Below, piece after piece: positions 9,088-20,116 of a DNA stretch of 64,000 nt. A model generated the notes under the pieces. The model was not told the DNA's origin. It did not search any database and saw only the letters and a list, made by a program, of their open reading frames with translations. The DNA comes from Malacoplasma iowae (GTDB taxonomy: Bacteria; Bacillota_I; Bacilli_A; Mycoplasmatales; Mycoplasmoidaceae), in NCBI RefSeq assembly GCF_900660615.1, contig NZ_LR215023.1:434001-498000 (forward strand). Reading direction: 5' to 3'. Numbering within the stretch: the stretch's first letter is position 1; the number at the start of each line of letters is the position of its first letter. The position numbers and the translations under genes were made by a program.

Positions 9088-11133
9088 ATGAAGACAATAT
9101 CGAAAACAAACTACACCGAGAAAATGATTAAAGCATTTTCAAAGTTAGCAGTTAATAAACAATTATCTTCTTTAAGAGATGGTTTTGCTTTTATTACTCC
9201 TTTGTTAATTGTTGGTGCTTTAGGTGTTGTTTTTGTTGTTTTTATATTTGGGGGATGGGGTTCCAATAATGCATCGTTATTGGGTCTGATAGCTAGAATT
9301 GATGCATCAGTTAATGGTAATGCAGCAGCTGGTGTAACAATTGATTCAAATAACATCCTATCTTTCAATGCTAACTCTGCATATCAAACCATTAGTAATA
9401 TAGGAGTTAAAATTTTTGAACCTTTATGATCAGCAACAGTTTCTGGTGCTTTATCAATTTATACATCTTTCACAATAGGTTATTTTTATAGTAGAACAAG
9501 AAATGCTTCTCAACCAATAATAACTGGATTATTATGTATGGTAACATTTTTTATAGTTACTGGTTTCGATTCAAGTTTATTTGGTCCAAATGGATCTTTA
9601 ATTTCAATAATTATTACTTTCATCACAGTTGAAATTTATATAGCTTTAGAAAAGTTAGATAAACTTAAACTGAAAATGCCAAATGGTGTGCCCCCAGCAG
9701 TAGCTGTATCATTTTCTAAATTATTTCCTTTAATGATAACAGCTGGTGGTATGGCTTTGGTTAATGCGCCTTTTATTATAATGAATCAAATAGTTGGAAC
9801 TGATGCATCAAGTTTTGGAAAGGCTATTTATCTTGCTTTACAAGCGCCATTTATTTCTTTGGCAACTAACCCTAGTGGTCAACTAGGAATTGGTATATTA
9901 TTTGTAACATTGGTTTGTTTCTTTTGATTTTTTGGTTTGCATGGTTCAAATATATTAGATGGTGCTGTGAATCCGATCTGATTTGTTTTATTAGCATTAA
10001 ATACAGAAGAATTATCAAGAGGACAAACTCCATCACAAGCAATGGCTAAAGGGTTCTGAGATGCTTATATCTATGTTGGTGGTACTGGGTGTACATTAGG
10101 ATTATTAATTGCTACACTATTTTTCTCAAAAAGAAAAGATACAATTCAAGTTGCTAAATTTTCATTACCAGCAGGACTTTTCCAAATTAATGAACCAGTT
10201 ACTTTTGGTTACCCTATGGTATTAAACCCAACTTTCTTTATTCCATATATATTCTTGATGCCAGTTTTAACTGTGATAAGTTGAGCTGCTATTTCAATCT
10301 TGAAATGAGTTCCAGGTGGTATAGTTGCAATACCTTGATCTACTCCAATGTTGTTAGGTGCTTTCTTGCATTCTGGTTCATGACAAGGAATAATATTAGC
10401 GCTATTGAATTTAATAATTTCAATAGTGGTATATGTACCATTTGTTTTAATTTACAACAAAGCAATTGATACAAACAATTCATTATCTGTTGCTAATAAA
10501 ATATTTTTATTTGGAAAACTAAAAAAAGAAAATAGAGAATTAAAAGAAAAAATTAAATTATTAGGTGTTGAAAAACTACAAGAATATGAAAATTTAAATG
10601 ATTCTTTAAAACTAATAGCTAAAAATACAAAATTAAACATTAAACAAGAAATTAAAAATTTAAAATTGGAATATGAACAAAAATCTAGTGATTTAAACCT
10701 AGAATATGTAATGAAATATAATGACATAAATAATGTTATTAGAAAAGGCCATGATATGTCTGATGATGAATATTTAAATTATTTAAAAGATTCTGACATT
10801 ATTTATAATGAGTATTTAAGTAAAATAGAGCAAGAAAAAAATGATAGTTCAAAATCAAAAAATTCTAAAAAAGAAAATGTTAAAAATTTAAAAGCTGAAA
10901 TGTATTACAAATTAGATGTTGCTAAAAATAATAAAATTGTTGATCAATCATCAATTGATAATTATTATGAAAAAATATCTAGTTTATGAGTAGAACATGA
11001 TAAAAAACAAGATGAATTAAAACAAGAATTAGAAAACAAAATAAAAAAAGCTAGAAGTAACAAAAGTGAATATAATGAGACATTAAACAAAATTAACGAA
11101 ATTAAAGAGAGTGTAAATAATGAAAAACATTAA
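9088..11133 (+). CDS. celB: PTS beta-glucoside/cellobiose enzyme IIC with coiled-coil tail
   Basis: 681 residues, versus about 430-450 for usual lactose/cellobiose-family IIC proteins. Residues 1-465 form the IIC channel: RDGFAFITPLLIVG near the N-terminus, and the substrate-loop signature INEPVTFGYP. Residues 466-681 are a hydrophilic, Lys/Glu/Asn-rich extension that would lie in the cytoplasm and reads as coiled coil (KLKKENRELKEKIKLLG...). Strong ribosome site AGGAGG upstream. The protein imports a beta-glucoside while IIB phosphorylates it. First gene of the cluster; its end overlaps the next gene by 14 bases. The added tail parallels the insert in MtlA. Confidence 0.9.
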
Positions 11134-11803
11134 TGTTAATTCTACTAACAAATTTAATTTAATTTTTAGAACAACCTTTTTATCTGAAAATAAAAAAATA
11201 AAAAACACTTATAATTTTTCATTATATTCATTAGTTACTATATTATTCTTGTTTGCAATATTCTTGTTGGTGATAATATATTCATTAAATTTAACTATTG
11301 ATAATTTTGTTAAAGATTTAGATACGTCTGTAAAAATTAAACTATTTGGGGATATTCAAAAATATTCTGAATGAACAAGTAACACATCCTTAAATTATAC
11401 TAATACTGGTTCTAATAATGGGACAAATATGAATGTTGTTTCTATTGGTGGTGCTGTAAGTTTAGCAACAACTTTAGGATTATCATCTTTATTATCAGCA
11501 TCTTTGGCTATGGGATTTGTTTCTGTTGCTTTCTGTTTGATAACAATTATTTTTAAAAAGAGAACTATAGCTTCTTTTGTCTCATTAGGTATTTCTTTTC
11601 TTCTGTTTATTGTTGTTTTAACTTTATTTTTAATATTGGTAATTGAAAGCTCAATTTATGTAAAAGATTTTAATACTTATGGTAATGCTATTACTAATGC
11701 AATAAATGCTGATATACAAAGTTCTAATACTAACAATTCCTTTACTCAAACTCAAGAAGCTTTTAAAAAAATGAAAGAATTCTTACAAACATTAAATAAA
11801 TAA
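11120..11803 (+). CDS. Membrane protein of the beta-glucoside PTS operon, unknown function
   Basis: 227 residues. Three to four hydrophobic segments: about 33-57, a Gly/Ala/Ser-rich pair about 105-145, and about 150-180; the loops are Asn/Thr-rich. No family recognised. Its ATG lies inside the end of celB, so the two are translationally coupled, and the next gene starts 14 bases after its stop. The position between the IIC and a phospho-glucosidase suggests an accessory role in sugar uptake, but nothing in the sequence proves it. Confidence 0.75.
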
Positions 11804-11816
11804 TTATAGAGTTTTT

Positions 11817-13271
11817 ATGATGAAAAAATTTCCTGAAAAATTTTATTGAGGTGGTGCGATAAGTGCCATTCAAGTTGAATCTACAAAAGATTTAAAATCA
11901 GAAACAAATTGAGACATATTTTATAAGAATAATAAAACAATTTTTTTTGATGGTATTGGTCCAGATAATACTTGTGATCATTTAAAACATTTTAAAGATG
12001 ATTTAAAGTTGTTTAAAGAAGTTGGTTGCAATTCATTTAGAACAAGTATATTATGAGCAAGAATTTTTCCTAAACAAAATGAAATTGATTATGAGTCTGT
12101 AAAAAGATATCATGAGTATTTTGATTATGCAAATGAGTTAGGTTTAGATATTTTTCTTACTTTAAATCATTTTGATGTTCCAGATTGGGTTTATGAGAAA
12201 AAAGGTTTTGAAAGTAAAGAAGTAGTTGAAGAATTTGTAAAATTTTCAAAACTAGTGCTAGATGAATATGGAAATAAAATAAAAGTTTTATGTACGTTTA
12301 ATGAACCATTAATTCCAATTCTTCATGGTTACTTGTCAAAAATACATCCTCCAGCTATTATAGATCCAAAAAGAGCTGTTCAAGCAGCATATGGAATGGT
12401 TTTGGCTCATGCAAAAGTTTCAAACTTATTTTATGAGGAATATAAAAATAAATATCCAAACTTAATGTTATCAGTAATTTTAAACTTAACTCCTGCTGTT
12501 CCAAGAGATGGAATAAAATACACTAAAGAAGATAAAATAGCAGCAGAATATGCTGATACATTATTAAATGATTCATTATTGTACCCAATGGTTAAAGGGG
12601 TTATAGATAAAAAATTAGTTAATATTTTATCTGAAAATAATTTAATTCCAGAACACACTCAAAACGAGTTATCAATTATTAGAAAAACTAAAATTGATAT
12701 ATTAGGAATTAATTATTACCATCCTTCAAGAGTTGTTGCACCAAATGGTAATGAAACAGGTTTTCTTAAAAAATTTTTTGTGGATTACAATTGGGATAAA
12801 GCTAGAATTAATGTTTTTAGAGGATGAGAAATTCTTCCAAAATCAATTTATGATTTGGGAATGATAGTTAAAAATAAGTTCAATAATATTCCATGATATA
12901 TTTCTGAAAATGGTATGGGTGTTGAAAATGAACATCTTTATAAAGATGAAAAAACAAATATTATCCAAGATGATTATCGTATAGCTTTTATTAGTGAACA
13001 TTTAGAATGACTTCATAAAGTTATTGAAGCTGGTTCAAATTGTAAGGGTTACCACTTGTGATCTTTAATAGACAATTGAAGTTTTAGAAATGCTTTTAAA
13101 AATAGATATGGATTAATAGAAATGGACCTTAATACTAAAAAGAGAACAATAAAAAAATCTGGTTATTGATTTAAAGAACTAACTTCAACAAATGCATTAA
13201 CAATACCTTACAAAAAAATCGAAGATACAATTGATTTGAAAAATATAAAGTATAAAGAATCATATAATTAA
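11817..13271 (+). CDS. 6-phospho-beta-glucosidase (GH1)
   Basis: 484 residues, full length for family GH1. Hydrolyses phosphorylated beta-glucosides such as cellobiose 6-phosphate in the cytoplasm. The acid/base Glu163 lies in TFNEP and the nucleophile Glu364 in ISENGMG. The C-terminal motif Ser-x5-Lys-x2-Tyr (WSFRNAFKNRYG) matches the phosphate-binding set of 6-phospho enzymes. Tandem ATGs at 11817 and 11820. Close paralogue of the gene at 20117 (both share the QAAYG and NLTP regions). Downstream of the IIC gene in the same operon. Confidence 0.92.
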
Positions 13272-13287
13272 AATATAAGGGGTTTTT

Positions 13288-14406
13288 GTGGCAAGACTTG
13301 GTATATCAATATACCCAAATTTAATAAGTGTTGATCAATGTATTAATTACATTGATCTTGCTTATAAGTATGGGTTTAGTAGAATTTTTACAAATTTTTT
13401 AGAGATTGAAAACGAAAGTGAAATGAATAATTTTAAAAAAGTTTGTAATTATGCAAAATCTAAAAATTTTGAAATTATCTTTGATGTTAATCCTAGTGTT
13501 TTTGAGACTATAAAAAAACAAACATCTGATCCATTATTATTTTTTGTCAACTTAGGTGCTTCTGGAATAAGAATGGATGAGGAATATGATGGTCAATTTG
13601 AAGCAGAATTTACAAAAAATAAATATGGCTTAAAACTAGAAATTAATGCATCATCAACAACAGGGCTTTTAGAAAATATAATTAAATATAACGGTGATTT
13701 AAAAAATGTAATTAGCTGTCATAATTTTTACCCTCAAAGATTTACAGGATTAGATAGAAAATTATTTGAAGAAAAATGTTTGTACTATAAATCAAAAAAC
13801 ATTAAAGTTGCAGCTTTTGTATCATCACAAAACTTAAATGCTATTGGTCCTTGACCATTGAAAGAAGGGTTGCCAACAATTGAAGATCATAGAAATATTT
13901 CTCTTGTTGATCAAGCAAAGGACCTAATTGCTACAGATTATGTTGATGATATAATAATTTCAAATCAACCGGCAACTGAATTGGAAATGTTAGAACTTAG
14001 CAAGCTATCGCATGTTGGATTTAATTTTCACATTAGTTTGGAAAAAGATATAACTGAACTTGAAAAAAGAACATTATTTGATGCTGATGTTGATTATATG
14101 GGTAAAAAAGTGGGTACACAAGTAAGACAAGATTATTCACCATATATGATAAGATGTACAGCTCCAAGAATTAAGTTTTCAAATAATCCAATTGAACCAA
14201 AACCTATAAACAAAAAATATTTTGAAATTGGTGATGTTTTAGTTTTAAATAAAGAGTTTGGTAGATATAATGGTGAAGTGCAAATAGTTATGAAACAAAT
14301 GCCATATGATAGTAGAAAAAATTATTTAGGAAAAATAAACAAAAACGATATTGAATTATTTAAATATATAAAACCTAATAAAAAGATCAAATTTATTGAA
14401 GTTTAA
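13288..14406 (+). CDS. DUF871/MupG-family 6-phospho-glycosidase-like protein
   Basis: 372 residues. GTG start with AAGGGG upstream. N-terminal TIM-barrel part begins RLGISIYPN, and the C-terminal part (NYLGKINKND) matches the DUF871 family. A characterised member is MupG of Staphylococcus aureus, which cleaves 6-phospho MurNAc-GlcNAc during wall recycling. This organism shows no wall genes, and the gene sits in a beta-glucoside PTS operon, so another phosphorylated disaccharide is the more likely substrate (inference). One UGA-Trp in the middle (13855). A 16-base gap follows the phospho-glucosidase gene. Confidence 0.75.
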
Positions 14407-14412
14407 ATTAAT

Positions 14413-15195
14413 ATGACAATTAAAAAAATAAGAAATTGAGAAACAATAAAAAATAATGATGGATATTATAATTCTGTAATGGATGAAATAAACAGAAATT
14501 ATAATTTATCAAAAAAAATAGTTGTTGAAGGAGATATCAACAATATCTTTAAAAAAATACTTGTTGCTTTACATCAAGCATATAATTTAAACAAGGTTTT
14601 TATTAAGGACTTAGAATTTTCTTTTAGTAGTAAAAATGATAATAATAACCAAATTACAATAAATTATAAGGTTGATTTTTTCTCTTTTGGTAAATGCATT
14701 ATCATAAGATGAAAAAATAATGATGATTATTATTGAACTGAATTTTTATTTAAACAAAAAGGTAACAAAGTAATCATTAAATATTCTGAATCAGTTTTAA
14801 AAAAGAATACTATATCTGGAATACAAGGGATGATTGATACATCTTGATATCGTGTAAACTTTAGAAAAAGTTATAGAAAATGAAAAAACATGTTAACTTT
14901 AGATTCAAATAAAATTAATAAGATAAATTTAAAGATTGATAATTTAGATAAAAAAATTAATGAATGTTATCAAGACCCAAAATTTATAGAAGCTAATGAA
15001 ATATTAAAAAAATATATGGGTAAAAAAAGATTAGATAATGAACAGTTATATAAATATAGAAATGCTAAAAACTATATTGAAAAAAATACTAAAAAAATCA
15101 AAGGAATTCAAAACAAATTAGTTGATTATAAAAATAGTTTATTTATATTAAAGGATAGTTGAATTGATTTTGTAAATCAAAATTATATAGAATAG
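14413..15195 (+). CDS. Conserved-looking hypothetical protein in the PTS operon
   Basis: 260 residues, six bases after the preceding stop. The first part (to about residue 155) is a mixed domain ending in a beta-rich stretch (KVIIKYSESVLKKN) that vaguely recalls the DUF3284 proteins often found beside PTS genes; I am not sure. The C-terminal 100 residues are Lys/Asn-rich and helical, likely coiled coil. No signal peptide or membrane segment, so cytoplasmic. Several UGA-Trp codons. It is the third coiled-coil-containing protein in this sugar region. Confidence 0.65.
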
Positions 15196-15197
15196 TT

Positions 15198-15401
15198 ATG
15201 ACTTTATTAATAGCTTTTTTATCAGTTGGAATTATATTTATATTTTTGCCATTTTTGTTTTGGTTTTTTAGAAATATTATGCTTTTTATATTTCATAAAA
15301 ATTGGAATGTTTTCAACTACTTTAAATGATTTATATTAATTGGAATAATATTAGGAATTTGTTTTATAATCGCAGGTATTTTGATTTATATTATTAAATA
15401 A
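15198..15401 (+). CDS. Small membrane protein
   Basis: 67 residues, ATG two bases after the preceding stop. Two hydrophobic helices (about residues 2-26 and 43-66) joined by a short aromatic/basic loop (FHKNWNVFNYFKW). Its coupling to the preceding gene and the IIB gene 10 bases downstream argue that it is real. Function unknown. Confidence 0.65.
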
Positions 15402-15411
15402 GGAGATTTAT

Positions 15412-15714
15412 ATGATAAAAATTTTATTAGCATGTTCAGCAGGTATGTCTACATCATTGTTAGAAAAAGCAATGAAAGATCATGCTGCTAATATTGGAAT
15501 TGAATGTGAAATTATTGCGCAAGGTTCTGAAACAGCAAGACAAGTTATTAAAAATTATGACATTTGTTTATTAGGACCACAAGTAAGATTTATGGAGTCT
15601 CAGTTTAAAAGTGAAGCTGGTGATGTTCCAATTGTTGTTATTCCACCACAAATATATGCATTAGCTGATGGTGAACAATGTTTAAAATTAGCAATGGACA
15701 ACATTAAAAAATAA
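15412..15714 (+). CDS. celA: PTS lactose/cellobiose enzyme IIB
   Basis: 100 residues, standard size. Accepts phosphate from IIA and transfers it to the incoming sugar on the IIC protein. The phosphocysteine is Cys8 in LLACSAGMSTS, the family signature. AAGGAG precedes the ATG. It is followed by a terminator-like hairpin, so the IIC-to-IIB block may form one transcription unit and the next two genes another. Confidence 0.93.
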   Translation: MIKILLACSAGMSTSLLEKAMKDHAANIGIECEIIAQGSETARQVIKNYDICLLGPQVRFMESQFKSEAGDVPIVVIPPQIYALADGEQCLKLAMDNIKK

Positions 15715-15724
15715 TAATATTTTT

Positions 15725-15752
15725 AAATTAAGGTTTGCCTTAATTTTTTTAT
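15725..15752 (+). terminator. Hairpin terminator or attenuator inside the PTS cluster
   Basis: The stem AAATTAAGG / CCTTAATTT is followed by T residues, between the IIB gene and the next phospho-glucosidase. It may uncouple expression of the two halves of the cluster. Confidence 0.7.
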
Positions 15753-15790
15753 TTTTTAAATTTAACTTTATTTTAATTTGGAGGTTATGT

Positions 15791-17284
15791 ATGAATAAAA
15801 AATTTATATGATCAGTATCATCATGTGCTTTTCAAATAGAGGGAGGAAGAAATCTTGGTGGTAGAACTGATTCTATTTGGGATGAATTTACAAAAAGAAA
15901 TTATTATATACCAGCAGTTGGTAAAGCAGAAAGAGAAATTAATTCTATAGAAAATGCAGCTGATTTTTATCATAAATATAAAACTGATGCAAAAATAATG
16001 AATAATGCTGGCATAAATGGTTTTGTTTATAATATGGACTGAAATAGAATATTTCCCAAAAATTCTGAGTACATAAATGAAGAAGGTTTGAAATGACATA
16101 TTGATATGTTTGAAGAAATGGTAAAAAACAATATAAAACCAATACCTATACTTTTTCATTGAGATACACCATTATGAGCACAAATTCAGGGTGGATGAGA
16201 AAATCCAAAAATTATTGATTGATTTAGAAATTATGCAAAAGTTGTTTTTGAACATTTGGGTAAATATACAGATTTATGATTTGTTAATGATGAAAATTCC
16301 ACATTTACATTACTTGGATATTTAGATGACTATTTACCACCACAAAGAAAAGATAAAAATGCATTTGTTAAATCGATTCATTATTTAAATCTTGCAACAG
16401 CTGCTGTTAAAAAAGAATTCATTTTAGCAAAAGAAAAAGGCTATATTAAAAATGATGCTTTATTAGGAATAGTGCATGATTGAAGCCCGCCAATTCCATA
16501 TGATAAAAATGATAATAATGATATTCAAGCAATTGAATATTATAACAAATGATTTTTAAATTTTTGATTAGACCCAAACATGTTGGGAAAATACCCAGAT
16601 GAATTTTATCAATGAATTAAAGAAAATAATTTGAAATTTGTTATAAAAGATTCTGAACTAGATTTTTTAAAAAAATACACTTTAGATTTCATAGGATGAA
16701 ACTACTATAGACCATGTTACATATCAGATCCAAATAAGAAAATTGACCCATCATTATTAAAGAAACCATCAGAGTCATTTTTTGTAGATAAGTTTAAGTT
16801 AGTTTACCCATCAAATGGTGTTAGATATACTGACTGAAAATGGATTATTGATAGTTCACAACTTACTGTAGGAGCAAGAAAAATTGCTGAACGTTATAAT
16901 AATGTTCCACTAATGATAGTTGAAAATGGAATGGGTGCTTTTGATGATAAATCAAAAGAGATGATTATTGATGATTATAGAATTAATTATTTAAAAGAAC
17001 ATATTGAGCAAGTTTTAATTTCTAAAAAAGAAGGAATTAATTTTATTGGTTATTCTTTATGAACTTATTGTGATATATTTTCACCTTCAGGGGGATATAG
17101 AAAAGATTATGGTTTAATATCTGTAGATTTTAATTCTAAAAACAAAACAAGAACTCCAAAACTTAGTTATGTTTGATACAAACAAGTTATTAATTCAAAT
17201 GGTGAAAATTTAACTTTTGATATTGAAAAATTAAAAAATGATTTAAGTAAAGAAATAGATAAATGAGATTTTAAAATGAGGTAA
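15791..17284 (+). CDS. GH1 phospho-beta-glycosidase with altered acid/base motif
   Basis: 497 residues. GH1 features: SCAFQIEGG near the N-terminus, DWNRIFP, HWDTP, nucleophile Glu378 in VENGMG. The usual TFNEP is replaced by FVNDEN: aligning from the following conserved GY, Glu168 keeps the acid/base position but the preceding Asn is Asp. The C-terminal Ser-x6-Arg-Lys-x-Tyr (SPSGGYRKDYG) still resembles the 6-phosphate site. GGAGG precedes the ATG. More distant from the other two GH1 genes than these are from each other. Lies upstream of the IIA gene. Confidence 0.85.
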
Positions 17285-17291
17285 ATATAAT

Positions 17292-17618
17292 ATGAGTTTT
17301 ACATATGAAAAATTAGCAGAAGTTGCATTTCAAATTATAACTTTTACAGGAGAAGCAAAATCGTTTGCTATGTTAGCAATTTATGCTGCTAAGGACAAGA
17401 AATTTGAAGAAGCAAAAGAAAATATAAAGAAAGCAAATGAAAACATTAATAAAGCAAGTGAACAACATTTTGATTTAATTCAAAAAGAAGCATCAGGAGA
17501 AACAATAAATGTACCACTAATATTAATGCACGCTGAAGATCAACTATTATCTACACAAACATTGATATTAATGGCTGAAGAGATGATAGATTTACATAAG
17601 AAATTAGATGAAAAGTAA
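17292..17618 (+). CDS. celC: PTS lactose/cellobiose enzyme IIA
   Basis: 108 residues, standard size for this helical family. His80 in LMHAEDQL is the phospho-accepting residue, receiving phosphate from HPr and giving it to the IIB at 15412. It starts 7 bases after the preceding glycosidase gene. With the IIC and IIB genes it completes one PTS. Confidence 0.92.
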   Translation: MSFTYEKLAEVAFQIITFTGEAKSFAMLAIYAAKDKKFEEAKENIKKANENINKASEQHFDLIQKEASGETINVPLILMHAEDQLLSTQTLILMAEEMIDLHKKLDEK

Positions 17619-17690
17619 TTGTTTAAAAATTGAATTACAAAAAAGTTTATATTTTAAAAAAATAACTTTAATAAAAACTCAACAACAACA

Positions 17691-17720
17691 AAAAATCACC
17701 AATTATCAGGTGATTTTTTT
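17691..17720 (+). terminator. Terminator after the IIA gene
   Basis: The stem AAAAATCACC / GGTGATTTTT has an 8-base loop and runs on into T residues. Confidence 0.85.
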
Positions 17721-17728
17721 GTTTGTTA

Positions 17729-17769
17729 AATTATATTTAATAACTTTATATAAGTTATTAAATATAATT
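17729..17769. repeat. Left target duplication of IS copy 2 (41 bp inverted repeat)
   Basis: Starts AATTATATTTAATAACTT and ends with the reverse complement, a long perfect-looking hairpin. Repeated at 18932-18972. It was a hairpin between the convergent IIA and kinase-like genes. Confidence 0.9.
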
Positions 17770-18931
17770 CCCTAACTGACATGTGAAGTGCAACACTTCA
17801 ATGTTACATTAAACTCTCGACTTTGAAATATAAGTTGAGAGTTTTTTTGTTTTAAATATTTTCTTGATACATTTGGTAAGCTGTTTTATAACCAAACATT
17901 TTTCTTGGGATGTTGTTTACTTTTCATTCAAGAGTTTTTATTTTATCTTCACTTACTAAACTGAAGTCAGTTCCTTTTTTATATCATCTTCTAACTATCC
18001 CATTTATGTTCTCGTTGGACCCTCTTTGGAATGAAGAATAAGGTTGGCAATAATAAACTTTAAAGTTGAATTGTTTTGCAGTTATTCCCATCATTTGAAA
18101 CTCTAACCCATTATCAACAGTGATGCTTTTTATTGGGAGTTTTTCATCTCGAATAATTGTATACATTTTAGCCATCATTGATCTAGCGTTCTTCCCTTTT
18201 ATTTTTCTAATAATTGCCAACCTTGTTTTTCTTTCCACTAATGTCAATAAGTGGTAATAACCACTTTGCCTTTTACTAACTATTAGATCAGCTTCTCAAT
18301 GTCCAAATTCTTTTCTATTGTTTATCTTTTCTGGTCTTAGACTATAAGGAATGCAGTATTTTCCATCAATTTTAGAAAATATACCTATTTTTCTTCTTTT
18401 TCCTTTAACATATTTTCTTCTTAAACAATCTCTTCTTTGTATCTTTCAAATCTTGCTATTGATTCATCTAAATACTTGCCTAGCACTTGGAACTTTAACT
18501 AACGGATAGTTTTCTTTTATTCAAAAAATTGTAGCTTCTACACCATGAGATTTAGGATTAAATTTTTGAATAAAAAGATCTGTGAAGTTTTTGTACTTCA
18601 ACATAAAAAACATATGACAATTTGATTTTCTTCTAATGTATTTTTTGTGAGCAGTTGATGAATAATAAATCCCTGTTGAAGATGTGTTTCTTTTTAATTC
18701 TCTTGATATTGTTGATTTGTTTTTATTTAAGATTTTTGCAATCTTATTCATAGAATATTTTTCTTTATTTCAAAGAAAATAAATTAAGCATCTTTCTTCT
18801 TTTGTTAAATGTTTATAAGTTTTCATAAGCACTCCTAATATTCATTATCTTTTTATTAGTGAACACTTACAAACAAAACAAATGAAGTGCACACTCTTTT
18901 TTGAGTGTTGCACTTCACATGTCAATCGAGC
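17770..18931 (-). mobile_element. IS copy 2, IS30 family (IS1630-like), 1162 bp
   Basis: Same element, ends and internal hairpins as copy 1 and in the same orientation. Copies 1 and 2 therefore bracket the whole mannitol/beta-glucoside region as direct repeats. Confidence 0.93.
17852..18826 (-). CDS. IS30-family transposase (copy 2)
   Basis: 324 residues, intact under code 4, with Asp180, Asp238 and Glu272 and the RGSNEN motif. Differs from the other intact copies by silent changes (for example the Thr codon in MYTIIR). Confidence 0.93.
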
Positions 18932-18972
18932 AATTATATTTAATAACTTTATATAAGTTATTAAATATAATT
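18932..18972. repeat. Right target duplication of IS copy 2
   Basis: Exact copy of 17729-17769, six bases from the stop of the kinase-like gene on the minus strand. Confidence 0.9.
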
Positions 18973-18977
18973 TAAGT

Positions 18978-19784
18978 TTAATATTGGATTAAATGTTCAA
19001 AATCAATAAACCTTTTTGAACTGTTGGGAAGATACTTATCTAAAAATTCTTTAACATGATTGTTTTTTAATAAAACAGAACCTGTGAAAATAAAATTTTC
19101 AGTTTTTAAAAAAGAAATATAATCCAACACTTCTTTAATACAAGGAATAATAAAATTATCTATTGTATTATCATCTTGTTTAGAAATTCAATTTGTAACC
19201 TTAGTTACATTTTTTACATCATTTATTAATGAAATATAATCTCTTATACTTTTAAGTTCAAAGTCTTGCAAAAACTTTTTGTAAATATCTACATGATTTT
19301 CTGTATCTTCACACATGGTTAAAAATTTTAAAAAATTTATCCCTATATAATAACCACTTCCTATATCTCCAACAACTCTCCCCCAACCTAAAAGTGATTT
19401 AAAAGAATTGTTTTTAAAATTAACACAAGCTGTTCCAGTACCTAAATTTAATAAAGTAAAATCTATATTAAATTTTCTAGAACATAAAATAGCAAACATT
19501 TCTACATCGTTAAAAATTTCAATTTCTCTATTTGTTTTTGTTTTTAAGTCTTTTAATATAATATCTATTTTGTCTTTAACATATTCAGAACCAGCCAACC
19601 CAAACATAGCCTTATCAAAATTATTTTTATGATCTTCTATGATTTTATAAATTGTTTTTATTGATTCATCATAATTGGTATTTACATTTGATTGATTATA
19701 TAGCTCTTTTTTTATAATCTTGTTATTTTCAACTAGATAAACAGCGGTTTTTGTTCCTCCACCATCAACATATAATATTTTCAT
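18978..19784 (-). CDS. BadF/BadG-type ATPase, N-acetylglucosamine-kinase-like
   Basis: 268 residues. The ASKHA fold is visible: phosphate-1 loop YVDGGGTKTAVYL at the N-terminus, then LFGLAGS-like sequence, FNDVEMFA, NLGTGTACV and GWGRVVGDIGSGY. This matches the BadF/BadG/BcrA family that includes N-acetylglucosamine/glucosamine kinases. It probably phosphorylates an amino sugar or another hexose released in the cytoplasm; the neighbourhood of glycosidases and a MupG-like enzyme agrees with that. One UGA-Trp (19188-19190) must be read through, adding about 70 C-terminal residues. Confidence 0.8.
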
Positions 19785-20116
19785 TTTTATTCCTTATTAT
19801 TTCTATTATTTAAATTATATTTAAAAAGTAGATTTTGGTTACCTTTAATTATTTAAATAAAAAGTTCAATTTAACTATGTTTAAATTCATTTAATGTTAT
19901 AGAACTTTATAATGGTTTTTTTGATTGATATATTTTTTTTGTTTATAAAAATTTGTTTATAAAAAATTAATGTGTTAAATCAAATAATTTTAAAGATATG
20001 GTTGATTTTTAAACTATAAAATTCTAATCTTGTTTCTAAAAAAAGCATTTTGAATAAAAGAAAAAAATAATGTTAAAAATAATGTAGATACATTTTTAAA
20101 AATTAAGGATGTAAAT
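19785..20116. other. Divergent intergenic region, 332 bp
   Basis: Lies between the divergent kinase-like and phospho-glucosidase genes, so it should hold both promoters. It is very AT-rich; no box or operator stands out clearly. AAGGATG precedes the ATG at 20117. Confidence 0.4.

Noticed and set aside
10452-10727. Minus-strand open frame inside the IIC tail
   Set aside because: Antisense of a Lys/Glu-rich coiled coil, the same artefact as in mtlA.
15821-16159. Minus-strand open frames inside the second GH1 gene
   Set aside because: The plus-strand GH1 motifs are continuous here; these frames only exist because UGA is common in the sense frame.
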